The notes under the pieces: generated by a model
Told to the model about the DNA's origin: nothing
What the model saw: the letters and a program-made list of their open reading frames with translations, nothing else
The model's database searches: none
Shown: positions 53,171 through 63,150 of the stretch, in pieces
How the letters are laid out: every line of letters starts with the position of its first letter
Position numbering within the stretch: position 1 is the stretch's first letter
From: Chitinophaga sp. SYP-B3965
Lineage (GTDB): Bacteria > Bacteroidota > Bacteroidia > Chitinophagales > Chitinophagaceae
Direction of reading: 5' to 3'
Length of the DNA: 64,000 nt
Assembly (NCBI RefSeq): GCF_009647655.1
Contig: NZ_WJFD01000002.1
Span: 124,001 to 188,000, forward strand
Program-made: the position numbers and the translations under genes

Positions 53171-54667
53171 ATGTCAGAACAGCTTAAACTACACAATACC
53201 CTAAGCCGACAAAAAGAACTATTCACTCCGTTATATCCCGGTCACGTTGGTATGTACGTTTGCGGACCAACAGTTTCCGGTGAGTCGCACCTGGGCCATG
53301 CACGCCCCTTCATTACATTCGATGTATTGTACAGATACCTCCTGCACCTTGGTTACAAAGTACGTTATGTAAGGAACATCACAGACGCTGGCCATTTTGA
53401 AGAAGAAGGCCGCGCTGCAGAAGATAAGATCGCCAAATTTGCACAGCTGGAAAAACTGGAACCCATGGAACTGGTGCAGAAATACACCAACCTCTTCCAT
53501 TGGGCCATGGAACAGTTCAATACTTTAAAACCAAGTATAGAACCCACCGCCACCGGCCATATCGTAGAACAGATAGAAATGATCAAAGAGATCATGGACA
53601 AAGGATTTGCCTACGAAGCAAACGGCTCCGTTTATTTCGACGTGATGAAATATTCAGAAGGTCACCATTACGGTATCCTCAGCGGCCGCGTACTGGAAGA
53701 TCAACTGGAAACTACCCGCGAACTGGATAACCAGGAAGAGAAAAAGAACAAAGTAGATTTTGCCCTCTGGAAAAAAGCACCACCGGAACATCTGATGCGC
53801 TGGCCAAGTCCATGGGGAGACGGTTTCCCCGGATGGCATATTGAATGTTCTGCCATGAGCGGTAAATACCTCGGCAACCAATTTGATATCCATGGTGGTG
53901 GTATGGACCTTCAGTTCCCCCATCACGAATGTGAAATAGCACAAAGTGAAGTGGCTCATGGAGAAATGATGGCCCGCTACTGGGTACACAATAACATGAT
54001 CACCATCAACGGTAAGAAGATGGGTAAAAGTTATGGCAACGTGATCCGCCTCACGGATCTGTTTGCCGGCACACACCCATTGCTGGAACAGGGTTACAGC
54101 CCTATGACCATCCGCTTCTTTATTTTGCAGACGCATTACCGCAGCACGCTGGACTTCTCCAACGAAGCCCTGCAGGCCGCTGAAAAAGGTTTGCAACGTT
54201 TATGGTATGCTTACGAAGTATTACAGAAACTCGTATACACCGCCAACGGCACAGACATCAATAAAGAACTGGACGATCAGGTGCAAGCCTGGTGTAATGA
54301 TTGCGCCGTTTCCATGAATGATGATATCAGCACCGCCAAGGTACTGGCCAATCTTTTCGAACTGTCTCCTGTTATTAATTCATTAAAAGGCGGACAGGTA
54401 AAAATGCATGAGATCAGTGAAACTACTTTCACACTCCTGCAACAAACCTGGAAAACCTATCTGATCGATGTTCTGGGCCTGGTACCGGAAAAACCGGCAG
54501 AAACTGAAAAACTGGATGGTGTTTTACAATTGCTGATAGACATCCGCAAGGAAGCCAAAAGCAAAAAAGATTATGCTACTTCAGATAAGATCCGCAACCA
54601 GCTGCTCACCATCGGTATTCAACTGAAAGATGAGAAAGATGGTACCGTATCTTACGCCATAGAATAA
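53171..54667 (+). CDS. cysS: cysteine-tRNA ligase
   Basis: 498 aa. Class I synthetase with the HIGH-like SHLGHARPF, zinc ligands (CGPTV, IECSAMS, HHECE) and the KMSKS-like KKMGKSYGN. It charges tRNA-Cys. First gene of a likely operon with the M28 peptidase and a DNA glycosylase (gaps of 11 and 4 nt). Confidence 0.97.
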   Translation: MSEQLKLHNTLSRQKELFTPLYPGHVGMYVCGPTVSGESHLGHARPFITFDVLYRYLLHLGYKVRYVRNITDAGHFEEEGRAAEDKIAKFAQLEKLEPMELVQKYTNLFHWAMEQFNTLKPSIEPTATGHIVEQIEMIKEIMDKGFAYEANGSVYFDVMKYSEGHHYGILSGRVLEDQLETTRELDNQEEKKNKVDFALWKKAPPEHLMRWPSPWGDGFPGWHIECSAMSGKYLGNQFDIHGGGMDLQFPHHECEIAQSEVAHGEMMARYWVHNNMITINGKKMGKSYGNVIRLTDLFAGTHPLLEQGYSPMTIRFFILQTHYRSTLDFSNEALQAAEKGLQRLWYAYEVLQKLVYTANGTDINKELDDQVQAWCNDCAVSMNDDISTAKVLANLFELSPVINSLKGGQVKMHEISETTFTLLQQTWKTYLIDVLGLVPEKPAETEKLDGVLQLLIDIRKEAKSKKDYATSDKIRNQLLTIGIQLKDEKDGTVSYAIE

Positions 54668-54678
54668 ATAAATAAACC

Positions 54679-55647
54679 ATGAGGAGGCTGATCCTGCTGG
54701 CTGCAATTACATTTGCCGCCTGTAATACTAATAACAGCAATCAAAACGCCGGAGAAGAAAAACAAGCCGTCAATGCCCCCGCATTTTCTGTGGATACTGC
54801 TTACGCAGCCATAGAAAAACAGGTAGCCTTCGGCCCCCGGATTCCAGGAACTCCTGCACAGGAAGCTTGTGCAGCCTGGCTGATCAGCTATTTTAAAAAC
54901 CTGGCAGATACTGTATATGTGCAACGCACAAATGTGATCGCACCACGGAAAAAAGAACTGCCTTGTATTAATATCATCGCCTCCTTCAATCCAGCTGCAA
55001 AGAACAGGGTGTTATTATTCTCCCACTGGGATACCCGCCCCTTTGCAGATAAAGATGCCTTTGATAAAAAGAAACAACTGGATGGTGCTGATGATGGCGC
55101 CAGCGGAGTAGGTGTGCTAATGGAAGCAGCCCGTCAGTTTCATGCAAGGAAACCTGCCATAGGTGTGGATATCCTGCTAACAGATGTAGAAGATTACGGC
55201 GAATCTGATGTGGCGGACAGTTATTGCCTCGGCACACAATACTGGGCTAAAAATCCCCACATCAAAGGTTACACTGCCCAATACGGCATCCTGCTGGATA
55301 TGGTAGGCGGCCGCAATTCCAGCTTCTACATGGAAGGCAATTCTAAACAATATGCCTACACGCAGATGAAGATGTTCTGGGACGTAGCCAATTCCATCGG
55401 CTATTCAGATCTCTTCCGTTACGAAGAATCACCGGAAGGCCCTGCTTACATTACAGATGATCACTACTATGTGAACACACTCGCAAAGATCCCGGCCTTC
55501 GATATCATTGCCACACAGCCGAAGGGAGATTTCATGCCGCACCATCATACTTCAAACGATAATATGTCTGTGATAGACCGTAAAACACTGCAGGGCGTGG
55601 GCCAAACCATCCTGCATGTGATCTATGGTGACCCATTCAATTATTAA
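54679..55647 (+). CDS. M28 family peptidase / glutaminyl-peptide cyclotransferase-like lipoprotein
   Basis: 322 aa. Lipoprotein signal (ITFAACNT), then FGPRIPGTPAQEA and the M28 zinc ligands: SHWDTRP (His, Asp), DGADDGASGV (Asp), DVEDYGE (Glu-Asp), LLDMVGG (Asp) and FMPHHHTSND (His). The order and HWDTRPF motif are close to glutaminyl cyclases, which form pyroglutamate at N-termini of exported proteins. A Zn aminopeptidase is the alternative. Sits in the envelope. Confidence 0.9.
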   Translation: MRRLILLAAITFAACNTNNSNQNAGEEKQAVNAPAFSVDTAYAAIEKQVAFGPRIPGTPAQEACAAWLISYFKNLADTVYVQRTNVIAPRKKELPCINIIASFNPAAKNRVLLFSHWDTRPFADKDAFDKKKQLDGADDGASGVGVLMEAARQFHARKPAIGVDILLTDVEDYGESDVADSYCLGTQYWAKNPHIKGYTAQYGILLDMVGGRNSSFYMEGNSKQYAYTQMKMFWDVANSIGYSDLFRYEESPEGPAYITDDHYYVNTLAKIPAFDIIATQPKGDFMPHHHTSNDNMSVIDRKTLQGVGQTILHVIYGDPFNY

Positions 55648-55651
55648 ACAC

Positions 55652-56266
55652 ATGAACACCCATCACGATATTTATATCCCCCATCTGCACAAGGACAAAA
55701 AGCTGAAACGCATTGTTACAGAGCCGCTGGAAGTGATGTCCCTCGGAAAGAATGTTGCACTCAAACTCATCGGCTCTATCATGAGCCAGCAGTTATCCGT
55801 AAGAGTGGCAGAAGTGATCTACGGTCGTTTCCTTAATTTATACGGAGGCAAAGAACCCCGCCCACAGCAGATCCTGGATACAGATCCGGTTACACTCCGC
55901 AACATTGGATTGTCCAACGCAAAGGTTTCTTACGTACTCAACGTAGCCCGCTTCGTGATCGATGAAAAACTAACAGATGCCAAACTGCACAAGCTCAGCA
56001 ACGAAGAAGTGATCAGCTATCTCACCACCATCAAAGGTGTTGGCAGATGGACAGTAGAAATGTTGCTGATGTTCTATTTGGGAAGAGAAGATGTTTTTGC
56101 AGTGGATGACCTGGGTATTCAACAGGCCATGATTAAATTATACAAACTGGATCCAACGGATAAGAAAGTTTACCGTGCAAAATTACTGGAGCTTTCTCAA
56201 AAATGGTCGCCGTACAGAACCCATGCCTGTCGCTACTTATGGACCTGGAAAGACACTAAGGCCTGA
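55652..56266 (+). CDS. DNA-3-methyladenine glycosylase II (AlkA-like, HhH-GPD)
   Basis: 204 aa from MNTHHDIYIPHLHKDKKLK; an upstream in-frame codon inside the peptidase gene is not used. HhH-GPD domain with IGSIMSQQLSVRVA, LRNIGLSNAKVSYVL and the hairpin plus catalytic Asp in IKGVGRWTVEMLLMF...AVDDLGIQ. It removes alkylated purines. No Fe-S cysteine loop and no N-terminal AlkA domain, so it is the short form. Its 3' end overlaps the converging lipoprotein gene by 11 nt. Confidence 0.9.
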   Translation: MNTHHDIYIPHLHKDKKLKRIVTEPLEVMSLGKNVALKLIGSIMSQQLSVRVAEVIYGRFLNLYGGKEPRPQQILDTDPVTLRNIGLSNAKVSYVLNVARFVIDEKLTDAKLHKLSNEEVISYLTTIKGVGRWTVEMLLMFYLGREDVFAVDDLGIQQAMIKLYKLDPTDKKVYRAKLLELSQKWSPYRTHACRYLWTWKDTKA

Positions 56267-56903
56267 TATTATAAGATTGCAGCCGCGTGGTATCCTCAAA
56301 CCGGTCCAGCTCTATCAGCCCAACACCTTTCGCATAATAATTAGTACTTAAGATCTGTGGTGGTATGAATGGCGGAACAGACACTTCCATCTCTACGCCT
56401 ATCACATTCGTATAAGCTTTACCAAGCACGGTTTTATTACTTCCTTTCTGAACAATGGTATACCGGATGTTCAACATAAAATCTCCGAGCCCCGTGATCG
56501 TAATAGGAATATCTTCAGACCAGCCCTGCCCCAGCGGAACATTTTCTTTCAGGTAAGTAGTTTTGATCGGTTGCGTTGGTGCATTGGGAATCCCCGTTAC
56601 AGCCAGCAGTTGCACATAATCCCCGCTGCCACAATCAAAGAGAGAGAATTCACCCGTCATATCATCTTCTAAAACACGATAGGTTTCATTCCCGATCACA
56701 GAATCTCCTTTCACCAGCAACACGAAGTCCTCACCCCCTGGTGGGTTCACATTTTCAAATGCATAATTAAAGCTGGAGCCTGTTGTGTAAGGCGCATAAT
56801 TACAGACATGACTTTGAAGCGGGCCTTCATCACTCTTCTCTTTCTTACATGCTGCCAATACCATTATTGCGAAAACTAAACATAGAAAGGGGCTCAGTTT
56901 CAT
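56256..56903 (-). CDS. putative lipoprotein of unknown function
   Basis: 215 aa. Lipoprotein signal (MVLAACKKEK) and a beta-rich body starting NYAPYTTGSSFNYAFEN with GYGLIELDRF-type end (GVGLIELDRFE). No family was recognised beyond a general Bacteroidota lipoprotein. Tail-to-tail overlap of 11 nt with the glycosylase gene. Confidence 0.8.
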   Translation of the reverse strand: MKLSPFLCLVFAIMVLAACKKEKSDEGPLQSHVCNYAPYTTGSSFNYAFENVNPPGGEDFVLLVKGDSVIGNETYRVLEDDMTGEFSLFDCGSGDYVQLLAVTGIPNAPTQPIKTTYLKENVPLGQGWSEDIPITITGLGDFMLNIRYTIVQKGSNKTVLGKAYTNVIGVEMEVSVPPFIPPQILSTNYYAKGVGLIELDRFEDTTRLQSYNIRP

Positions 56904-57072
56904 GGTGTTATCAATTCTATCTCTAAGTTACCCGATATTTTTCTAAATATATAGGTCAATTTGACACTTAATTTTCGAAAATATTTAAAGGGAAACAAGA
57001 TAACTTTAGAGTACAAAGAAAAACTAAAGGAAAACCTTAATTTCTTAACCCAGCATCTAAATCGTTTACAGT

Positions 57073-60000
57073 ATGAAACCCGTTCCACGTTATGGCGGCG
57101 CCATTCTTATGGCCGTATTCGCCTTATTTGCCGGAGGCTTGCCCGTCTCCCATGCGCAAACAACAACCACACAAACATCAAAGAACATCACGGTGAAAGG
57201 CAGGATCAGAGATGTACAGAACATTTCTCTTCCCGGCGTTACCATTGTGGTGAAAGGAACCAGTAAAGGAACCGTGTCTGATGAAAAGGGGAATTTCTCC
57301 ATTTCAGATCTAGACCCTCAGGCCATACTGGTCCTTCAATTCATCGGGTACGAACAGCAGGAGTATCCTTTGAATGGTTCCGCTTCCGTTAGCATCCTGC
57401 TGAAAGAAACAGAAAAACAGTTGGACGAGTACGTTGTTACCGGCTATGGTACTACCAAAAAAGTAACCAAAACCGGATCTGTTAGTACCGTAAAAGGCTC
57501 CGAAATTAAACAGGCGCCCACCGTGAACATTTCAAATGCATTAGTAGGACGGGTTTCCGGCCTCATGGCCATCAACAACAGTGGGGAACCCGGTTACGAC
57601 GGATCCCGGATCCTGATCCGTGGCCGCAGTACCTTCAACAATTCAGACCCGCTGGTAGTAATTGATGGCATTCCAAGAGATGGTTTTCAACGCCTCAATC
57701 CTAACGACATTGAAAACATCTCTGTATTGAAAGATGCCTCTGCAGCCATCTTTGGTTCCCGCGCAGCAAATGGTGTAATTCTCATCACTACAAAACGCGG
57801 GAAAACCGGTAAACCATTACTGAGTTACAGCTTTAACCAGGGCCTCACACAAGCTACCCGTCTCCCCGAAATGGCCGATGCACCTACTTATGCACGCATC
57901 GTAAATGAGATCAGCAAAAACGCAGGAGACCAGCCCAAATTCACAGAAGAACAGATCGGGAAATTTGCAGACGGCTCCGATCCATGGCGTTATCCCAACA
58001 CAGATTGGATAGATGAAGTCGTGAAACCCTTGTCCAGCCAAAACCGCCACGATCTTTCCCTTCGCGGAGGTTCAGACAAGTTCATTTATTATGTATCCCT
58101 GGGAACACTTTACCAGGATGGTATTTTCAAGAATAGCGCCACAAAATATCGTCAGCATAATCTGCGCGCAAACCTGGACGCCAACGTAAACAAGTATCTC
58201 ACCGTAAGAGTAGATATTGCAGGGAGACTGGAAGACAGGAATTTTCCACCCCGCAGTGCCGGTTCCATTTTCCGTGCATTATTACGAGGAAGGCCCACTG
58301 AAGCAGCCCGCTGGCCAAACGGATTACCCGGTCCGGATATTGAATATGGAGATAATCCTGTTGTAACAAGTACCAACGAAATCGGTTATCAGCGGGATAA
58401 AACCTATGTGATCAATTCTAACCTGGGCCTGGTATTATTTATTCCAGGGGTAGAAGGTTTATCCGTAGATGGCAACTTTGCGCTGGACCAGAATTTCAAT
58501 TTCCAGAAACGTTTCATCAAACCATGGACGCTTTACACCTTGCAGGGTTTTGATGCCAACAACCAGCCACAGCTGGAAGCAGCCAGCCGTGGTGTGAGTG
58601 CACCGGAAATGGAAGAATGGTTCTATCAGAACCAGAGCATTACCCTCAACGCCAAGATCAACTATGTAAAGAGTTTCGGCAAACATAACCTCAGCACCAT
58701 CTGGGCCATTGAACACAATGAAACAAAAGGTGATAATCTGTGGGCACGGCGGCGCTATTTTGTTTCTGATGCAATAGATCAGCTCTTTGCAGGTAGTAAT
58801 GATGAAAAGGATAATACCGGTACTGGCTTTAATTATGCGCGCATGAATTACTTCGGCCGCATCTCTTATAACTACGATGAAAAGTACCTCTTTGATTTCA
58901 ACTGGCGGTATGATGGATCACAGAACTTCCCTTCCAATAAACGTTTCGGTTTCTTCCCCGGTGTATCTGCCGGTTGGGTACTTTCCCGTGAAAACTTCTG
59001 GAAACGCGCCATCGGCACTACAGTAGATTACTTCAAAGTGCGGGCTTCTTATGGCCAGATGGGGAACGATCTGGTGAATCCATTCCAGTACATGAACACG
59101 TTTGGTATTGCAGAGGGTGGTACCGTTTTCGGAGATAAACTGAACCAGGGTATCTATACGTTACGGGTACCAAATGAGAACATCACATGGGAAGTGTCCA
59201 ATAACCTGGATGTGGCCATAGAAGCCAAGTTCTTCGATGGTTTAATAGGTATCGAAGCGGAATACTTTAACACAAACCGCTACAGCATCCTCACCAAAAG
59301 ATCTGCTTCCGTTCCCATCTACACCGGTTTAACATTACCCGATGAGAACATTGGTAAAGTACAGAACCATGGTATCGATCTGCACCTCACGCATAAACGA
59401 AAAGTAGGCAAACTAACATACGAAGTGATCGCCAACATCTCACATGCCCGCAACAAAATTGTGTTCTGGGATGAAGTGCCCAATGTACCGGAATGGCAAA
59501 TGTCCACCGGCAAACAGATCGGCGCTACGTTATACTATGAAGCCATGGGCATCTTCAGAGACCAGCGTGCAGTGGATGATTATCCACATGTGGGTGGCGC
59601 CATTCCCGGAGATATTATTTTCCGTGATGTAAATGAAGATGGTCAGATCAATGACCTCGACCGTGTACGCGTGAACCGTTCTGAATATCCTGTATGGAAT
59701 TATGGCCTCACGCTGGGAGCAGATTACAGGGGTTTTGATATCACCATGCTCTGGCAGGCTGCCACAGGTGCCAGTCAATATATCCGCACAGAATCAGGCC
59801 TTATCGGAAACTTCCCGATGAAAATAGTGGAGAACCGCTGGACACCTGATAATATAGATGCTGTGTACCCAAGGCCATACGACAGGGACAAAGAATACTG
59901 GGTAAGCCGCCAGAACACTTTCTGGTTATGGAACACAGACTATCTGCGTTTAAAAACCATGGAGATCGGTTACACCTTATCTGAAACTTTGCAGAAGCGC

Positions 60001-60153
60001 ATCGGTTTAGATGACCTCCGTATTTATGTAAGCGGGCAAAACCTTCTCACCATCGATAAGGTGAAGATCTTTGATCCGGAATCACCCACCGGCAGCGGAC
60101 AGTTCTATCCGCAAACCAGGATCTTCAACGTTGGCCTTAATGTAACCTTCTAA
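57073..60153 (+). CDS. SusC/RagA family TonB-linked outer membrane transporter
   Basis: 1026 aa. Signal peptide (FAGGLPVSHAQ), carboxypeptidase-regulatory-like domain (ITVKGRIRDVQNISLPGVTIVVKGT), TonB box region (LDEYVVTGYGTTKK), plug (GRVSGLMAINNSGEPG, SRILIRGRSTFNNSDPLVVIDG, GSRAANGVILITTKRG) and a 22-strand barrel ending in RIFNVGLNVTF. There is no STN signalling domain, so no FecR-type transduction is expected. Forms the import complex with the SusD partner 11 nt downstream. No glycoside hydrolase is adjacent, so the substrate is unknown. Confidence 0.97.
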   Translation: MKPVPRYGGAILMAVFALFAGGLPVSHAQTTTTQTSKNITVKGRIRDVQNISLPGVTIVVKGTSKGTVSDEKGNFSISDLDPQAILVLQFIGYEQQEYPLNGSASVSILLKETEKQLDEYVVTGYGTTKKVTKTGSVSTVKGSEIKQAPTVNISNALVGRVSGLMAINNSGEPGYDGSRILIRGRSTFNNSDPLVVIDGIPRDGFQRLNPNDIENISVLKDASAAIFGSRAANGVILITTKRGKTGKPLLSYSFNQGLTQATRLPEMADAPTYARIVNEISKNAGDQPKFTEEQIGKFADGSDPWRYPNTDWIDEVVKPLSSQNRHDLSLRGGSDKFIYYVSLGTLYQDGIFKNSATKYRQHNLRANLDANVNKYLTVRVDIAGRLEDRNFPPRSAGSIFRALLRGRPTEAARWPNGLPGPDIEYGDNPVVTSTNEIGYQRDKTYVINSNLGLVLFIPGVEGLSVDGNFALDQNFNFQKRFIKPWTLYTLQGFDANNQPQLEAASRGVSAPEMEEWFYQNQSITLNAKINYVKSFGKHNLSTIWAIEHNETKGDNLWARRRYFVSDAIDQLFAGSNDEKDNTGTGFNYARMNYFGRISYNYDEKYLFDFNWRYDGSQNFPSNKRFGFFPGVSAGWVLSRENFWKRAIGTTVDYFKVRASYGQMGNDLVNPFQYMNTFGIAEGGTVFGDKLNQGIYTLRVPNENITWEVSNNLDVAIEAKFFDGLIGIEAEYFNTNRYSILTKRSASVPIYTGLTLPDENIGKVQNHGIDLHLTHKRKVGKLTYEVIANISHARNKIVFWDEVPNVPEWQMSTGKQIGATLYYEAMGIFRDQRAVDDYPHVGGAIPGDIIFRDVNEDGQINDLDRVRVNRSEYPVWNYGLTLGADYRGFDITMLWQAATGASQYIRTESGLIGNFPMKIVENRWTPDNIDAVYPRPYDRDKEYWVSRQNTFWLWNTDYLRLKTMEIGYTLSETLQKRIGLDDLRIYVSGQNLLTIDKVKIFDPESPTGSGQFYPQTRIFNVGLNVTF

Positions 60154-60164
60154 AATCATGCGTT

Positions 60165-61910
60165 ATGAAAAATATTATCTTATTTGTACTGTTGATAGCA
60201 GTAGCTACCGCCTGTAATAAAGACTTCCTCGAAAAGAGACCCTTAACGGAATACATGGAAGATGCCGTTTGGAAAGATCCAAACCTGGTGCAGGCTTACG
60301 TGAATGACCTCTATCCTAAAATGCGCCATGGCTTCAATGAAGTAATGCTTTCTTCCATGACAGATGAAAGCCGCTTCATTCATAACTACGGCGCCACCAC
60401 TTCTGTAACAGAAGCCATGTCCCCTGAAGACCTGGGCGCACTCAACCTCTTCGGGGAATGGGATAAACATTACAAAGCCATCCGCACCTGTAACATCTTC
60501 TTTGAAATGGTAGGCAAAACTCCTTTCAAGAATGAAGCACAACGCACACGGCTCAACGGAGAAGTTCATTTCATGCGGGCTTATTTTTATCACATGCTCA
60601 TCAAATACTGGGGTGGCGTGCCTTTAGTGACACAGATCTTTAAACTCACTGATGGAGAAGCTATGCTGCTCACCCGCAATAGTTTTGATGAATGTGTAAA
60701 ATATGTAGTAGCGGAATGCGACAGTGCCATTGCTGTATTACCGGAAGTGCATGACAGGGACAATAAAGGCAGGGCTACCAAATTCGCCGCCATGGCGCTC
60801 AAATCAAGGATGTTGCTGTATGCCGCCAGTGATCTCTTTAATAAACCCGGCAATACAAGACCGGAATTAGGATATGTAGGAGGAGACAGAACTGCACGCT
60901 GGCAGCTGGCCAAAGATGCCGCCAACGCACTCATCCTCACGAACAAGTTTTCCATCTACAAGCCCACCAGCGTTGCCTTTGACAACTACACCCGTGTGTT
61001 CATGGATAAGGATAATCCGGAGATCATCTTCTGCAAATATTTCAACAAACAACAACTGGGCACCTCTCATGATCTGTACAATGGCCCCAATGGTTATCAC
61101 AACTGGGGAGGTAATGTGCCGCTTGAAAATTTTGTGGAAGGATACCAGATGGCAGACGGTACAGATTTTTCCTGGAGTAATCCCACCATGGCTGCAAAAC
61201 CTTATGTTGGCCGTGATCCCCGTTTCTACGCCACCATCCTTTATAACGGCGCACCCTGGAAAAAGAGACCCACAGATGCGGTAGCCAATGATCCCCTTGG
61301 TGTTATTCAAACAGCACGTTATGAAAGGAAAAGAGCTGATGGCACCATTGAGTTAATAAATGGATTGGATACCCGCCAGAGTCCGCTGGAAAACTGGAAT
61401 GGTACCTACACCGGTTATTACATCCGCAAGTTCATGGACATTAATCTGGATGCGCAATTCTTCCGTGGAGACCAGGCCTGGCCATTCTTCCGTTATGCAG
61501 AGATCAAACTGAATTTTGCAGAAGCTAGCCTGGCATTGAATGAAGAAGTATTAGCACGCGATGCGATCAATGAAGTTCGCACACGCGGAGGCATGCCTGC
61601 TTTGGAAACAAGTGTAACAGGAGATGCGTTAATAAAAATGTATCGTTATGAAAGAAGGTACGAACTCGCGTTTGAAGAACACCGTTATTTTGATGCGCGC
61701 AGGTGGTTAATTGCTGAAACAGTTTTCAGCGGTCCTGCCAAAGCCATTGATATTTACGGCAAATTGAACCCGGACACCCTCTTTTATACTTACAATGTGT
61801 TAACAAACGGAGTGGAGAGCCGGAAGTTCACTCAAAAGCATTATTTCCTCCCAATTATGGCAGAAGAGATCCGCAGAAACAGCAAATTGGTGCAAAACCC
61901 AAATTACTAA
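60165..61910 (+). CDS. RagB/SusD family nutrient-binding lipoprotein
   Basis: 581 aa. Lipoprotein signal (VATACNKDF), DFLEKRPLTEYMED, then the TPR-like helical SusD fold with LNGEVHFMRAYFYHMLIKYWGGVPLV, RATKFAAMALKSRMLLYAA and the C-terminal RRYELAFEEHRYFDARRW. Lid and substrate binder of the SusCD complex on the cell surface. A perfect 13-bp terminator follows. Confidence 0.97.
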   Translation: MKNIILFVLLIAVATACNKDFLEKRPLTEYMEDAVWKDPNLVQAYVNDLYPKMRHGFNEVMLSSMTDESRFIHNYGATTSVTEAMSPEDLGALNLFGEWDKHYKAIRTCNIFFEMVGKTPFKNEAQRTRLNGEVHFMRAYFYHMLIKYWGGVPLVTQIFKLTDGEAMLLTRNSFDECVKYVVAECDSAIAVLPEVHDRDNKGRATKFAAMALKSRMLLYAASDLFNKPGNTRPELGYVGGDRTARWQLAKDAANALILTNKFSIYKPTSVAFDNYTRVFMDKDNPEIIFCKYFNKQQLGTSHDLYNGPNGYHNWGGNVPLENFVEGYQMADGTDFSWSNPTMAAKPYVGRDPRFYATILYNGAPWKKRPTDAVANDPLGVIQTARYERKRADGTIELINGLDTRQSPLENWNGTYTGYYIRKFMDINLDAQFFRGDQAWPFFRYAEIKLNFAEASLALNEEVLARDAINEVRTRGGMPALETSVTGDALIKMYRYERRYELAFEEHRYFDARRWLIAETVFSGPAKAIDIYGKLNPDTLFYTYNVLTNGVESRKFTQKHYFLPIMAEEIRRNSKLVQNPNY

Positions 61911-61925
61911 GACCCTTTACCAACA

Positions 61926-61956
61926 TTGCCTGTAGCCGGAATTCGGCTACAGGCAA
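61926..61956 (+). terminator. hairpin after susD gene
   Basis: TTGCCTGTAGCCG and CGGCTACAGGCAA form a perfect 13-bp stem with loop GAATT, then TCTTTGCG. It ends the susC-susD unit. The rest of the 353-bp gap to 62263 is A/T-rich leader without a recognised gene. Confidence 0.8.
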
Positions 61957-62263
61957 TCTTTGCGTATTAAATACACATCTCTTTTTAAAAAAAATCTAAT
62001 GGGTTTTGTGTATTGTATGTGCATAAGTCGTACATTCGTCTCCCGATTAACAACTAATTAACCACCAAAAGAAGAAAGCTTAAGCTAGTCCACGAAATGA
62101 ATTAAAAGACAGGTTCATAACATTAAGGCAACTATCTGCTCACATTTACTTAATGCCCCCTTAATGTTCCGATAACGCCAGTAGCTGAAATTTGTGGTGA
62201 AAAGAAAGGTATCAAGTACATAAAACAAAACGTACGAGTTAACTTTTTAAACACTTAACCATC

Positions 62264-62728
62264 ATGAAACACAGTATTGTTTTTACACCAAAGCACATTT
62301 TTACCCTGTTAGCCATTGTATTAGGTTTCAGTTTACAGGCATCCGCCCAAAGCGAAACATTCGCTTATGCCAATAACCCCGGTTCAGGTAACAAATCAGT
62401 AAGAGTTGCCCCTGAAAAAAATGAAATGGCCAGAAAAGGTTGCAAGATCGATATTCAGCAGGAAGGCGCAGAACAACTTCGTTTTCTCGTACAGATCGAT
62501 AATCCAACAGGCGAGAAGTTAACCTTGTTCATTAAAGACGTTAATAATAATACCCTGCACAAGGAAGTACTTGACGTGACTTCACCAAAGTTTGTTGCCC
62601 GTTATAATTTGGAAAAGCTGGAGGACGGAGCATATACTTTTGAGATCCGTAACGGCAAAAACAAGCTTGAAAAAGCTGTTGATATTAAGACACAACTGAT
62701 GGTAAATCGTGTTGTATCTGTTGAGTAG
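62264..62728 (+). CDS. secreted small protein of unknown function
   Basis: 154 aa. Signal peptide (GFSLQASAQS) and a beta-sandwich body (~45-150): LRFLVQIDNPTGEKLTLFI, FVARYNLEKLEDGAYTFEIR. The strand pattern resembles DUF3244-like and T9SS C-terminal-domain-like folds, but the end lacks a clear sorting motif. Single gene with its own terminator. Probably periplasmic or surface exposed. Confidence 0.8.
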   Translation: MKHSIVFTPKHIFTLLAIVLGFSLQASAQSETFAYANNPGSGNKSVRVAPEKNEMARKGCKIDIQQEGAEQLRFLVQIDNPTGEKLTLFIKDVNNNTLHKEVLDVTSPKFVARYNLEKLEDGAYTFEIRNGKNKLEKAVDIKTQLMVNRVVSVE

Positions 62729-62751
62729 TCTATAAATTCTTATGAACAAGG

Positions 62752-62784
62752 AAAGGGCTGTATCTGATGAGATACAGCCCTTTT
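62752..62784 (+). terminator. terminator after secreted small protein gene
   Basis: AAAGGGCTGTATCT, loop GATG, AGATACAGCCCTTTT. Confidence 0.92.
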
Positions 62785-62864
62785 ATGTTTTTATTCTATA
62801 AAAAATCTCTTCAATCAAAAACCGGCGGCGGGGTCTTTTTTTTATAAAAAAACGCCCCTCTTTA

Positions 62865-63150
62865 AATAAAAAAAACTCTCTGGGCCTTCATTACATCTAT
62901 GCTTTTTACAAAAACACATTCCCCTTAAAATAAAAAACCTCCTCTGGGGCTTCGCTATATCTATGCTCTTTACAAAAACCCGTTTCCCCTTAAAAGAAAA
63001 AAACTCTATGGGCCTTCGCTATATCTATGCTCTTTACAAAAACCCGTTTCCCCTTAAAAGAAAAAAACTCTATGGGCCTTCGCTATATCTATGCTCTTTA
63101 CAAAAACCCGTTTCCCCTTAAAAGAAAAAAACTCTATGGGCCTTCATTAC
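62865..63150. repeat. 64-bp tandem repeat array
   Basis: A 64-bp unit repeats with the GGGCCTTC-type block at 62881, 62945 (variant), 63009, 63073 and 63137. Copies 3 and 4 are almost identical and contain CTCTATGGGCCTTCGCTATA, TCTATGCTCTTTACAAAAAC and CCGTTTCCCCTTAAAAG. The last block, GGGCCTTCATTACATC, is the same sequence as the 3' end and stop codon of the minus-strand serine hydrolase gene, so the array runs into that gene. Confidence 0.9.

Noticed and set aside
62865..63150. CRISPR array
   Set aside because: The 64-bp units are identical over their whole length, so there are no spacers, and no cas genes are near.
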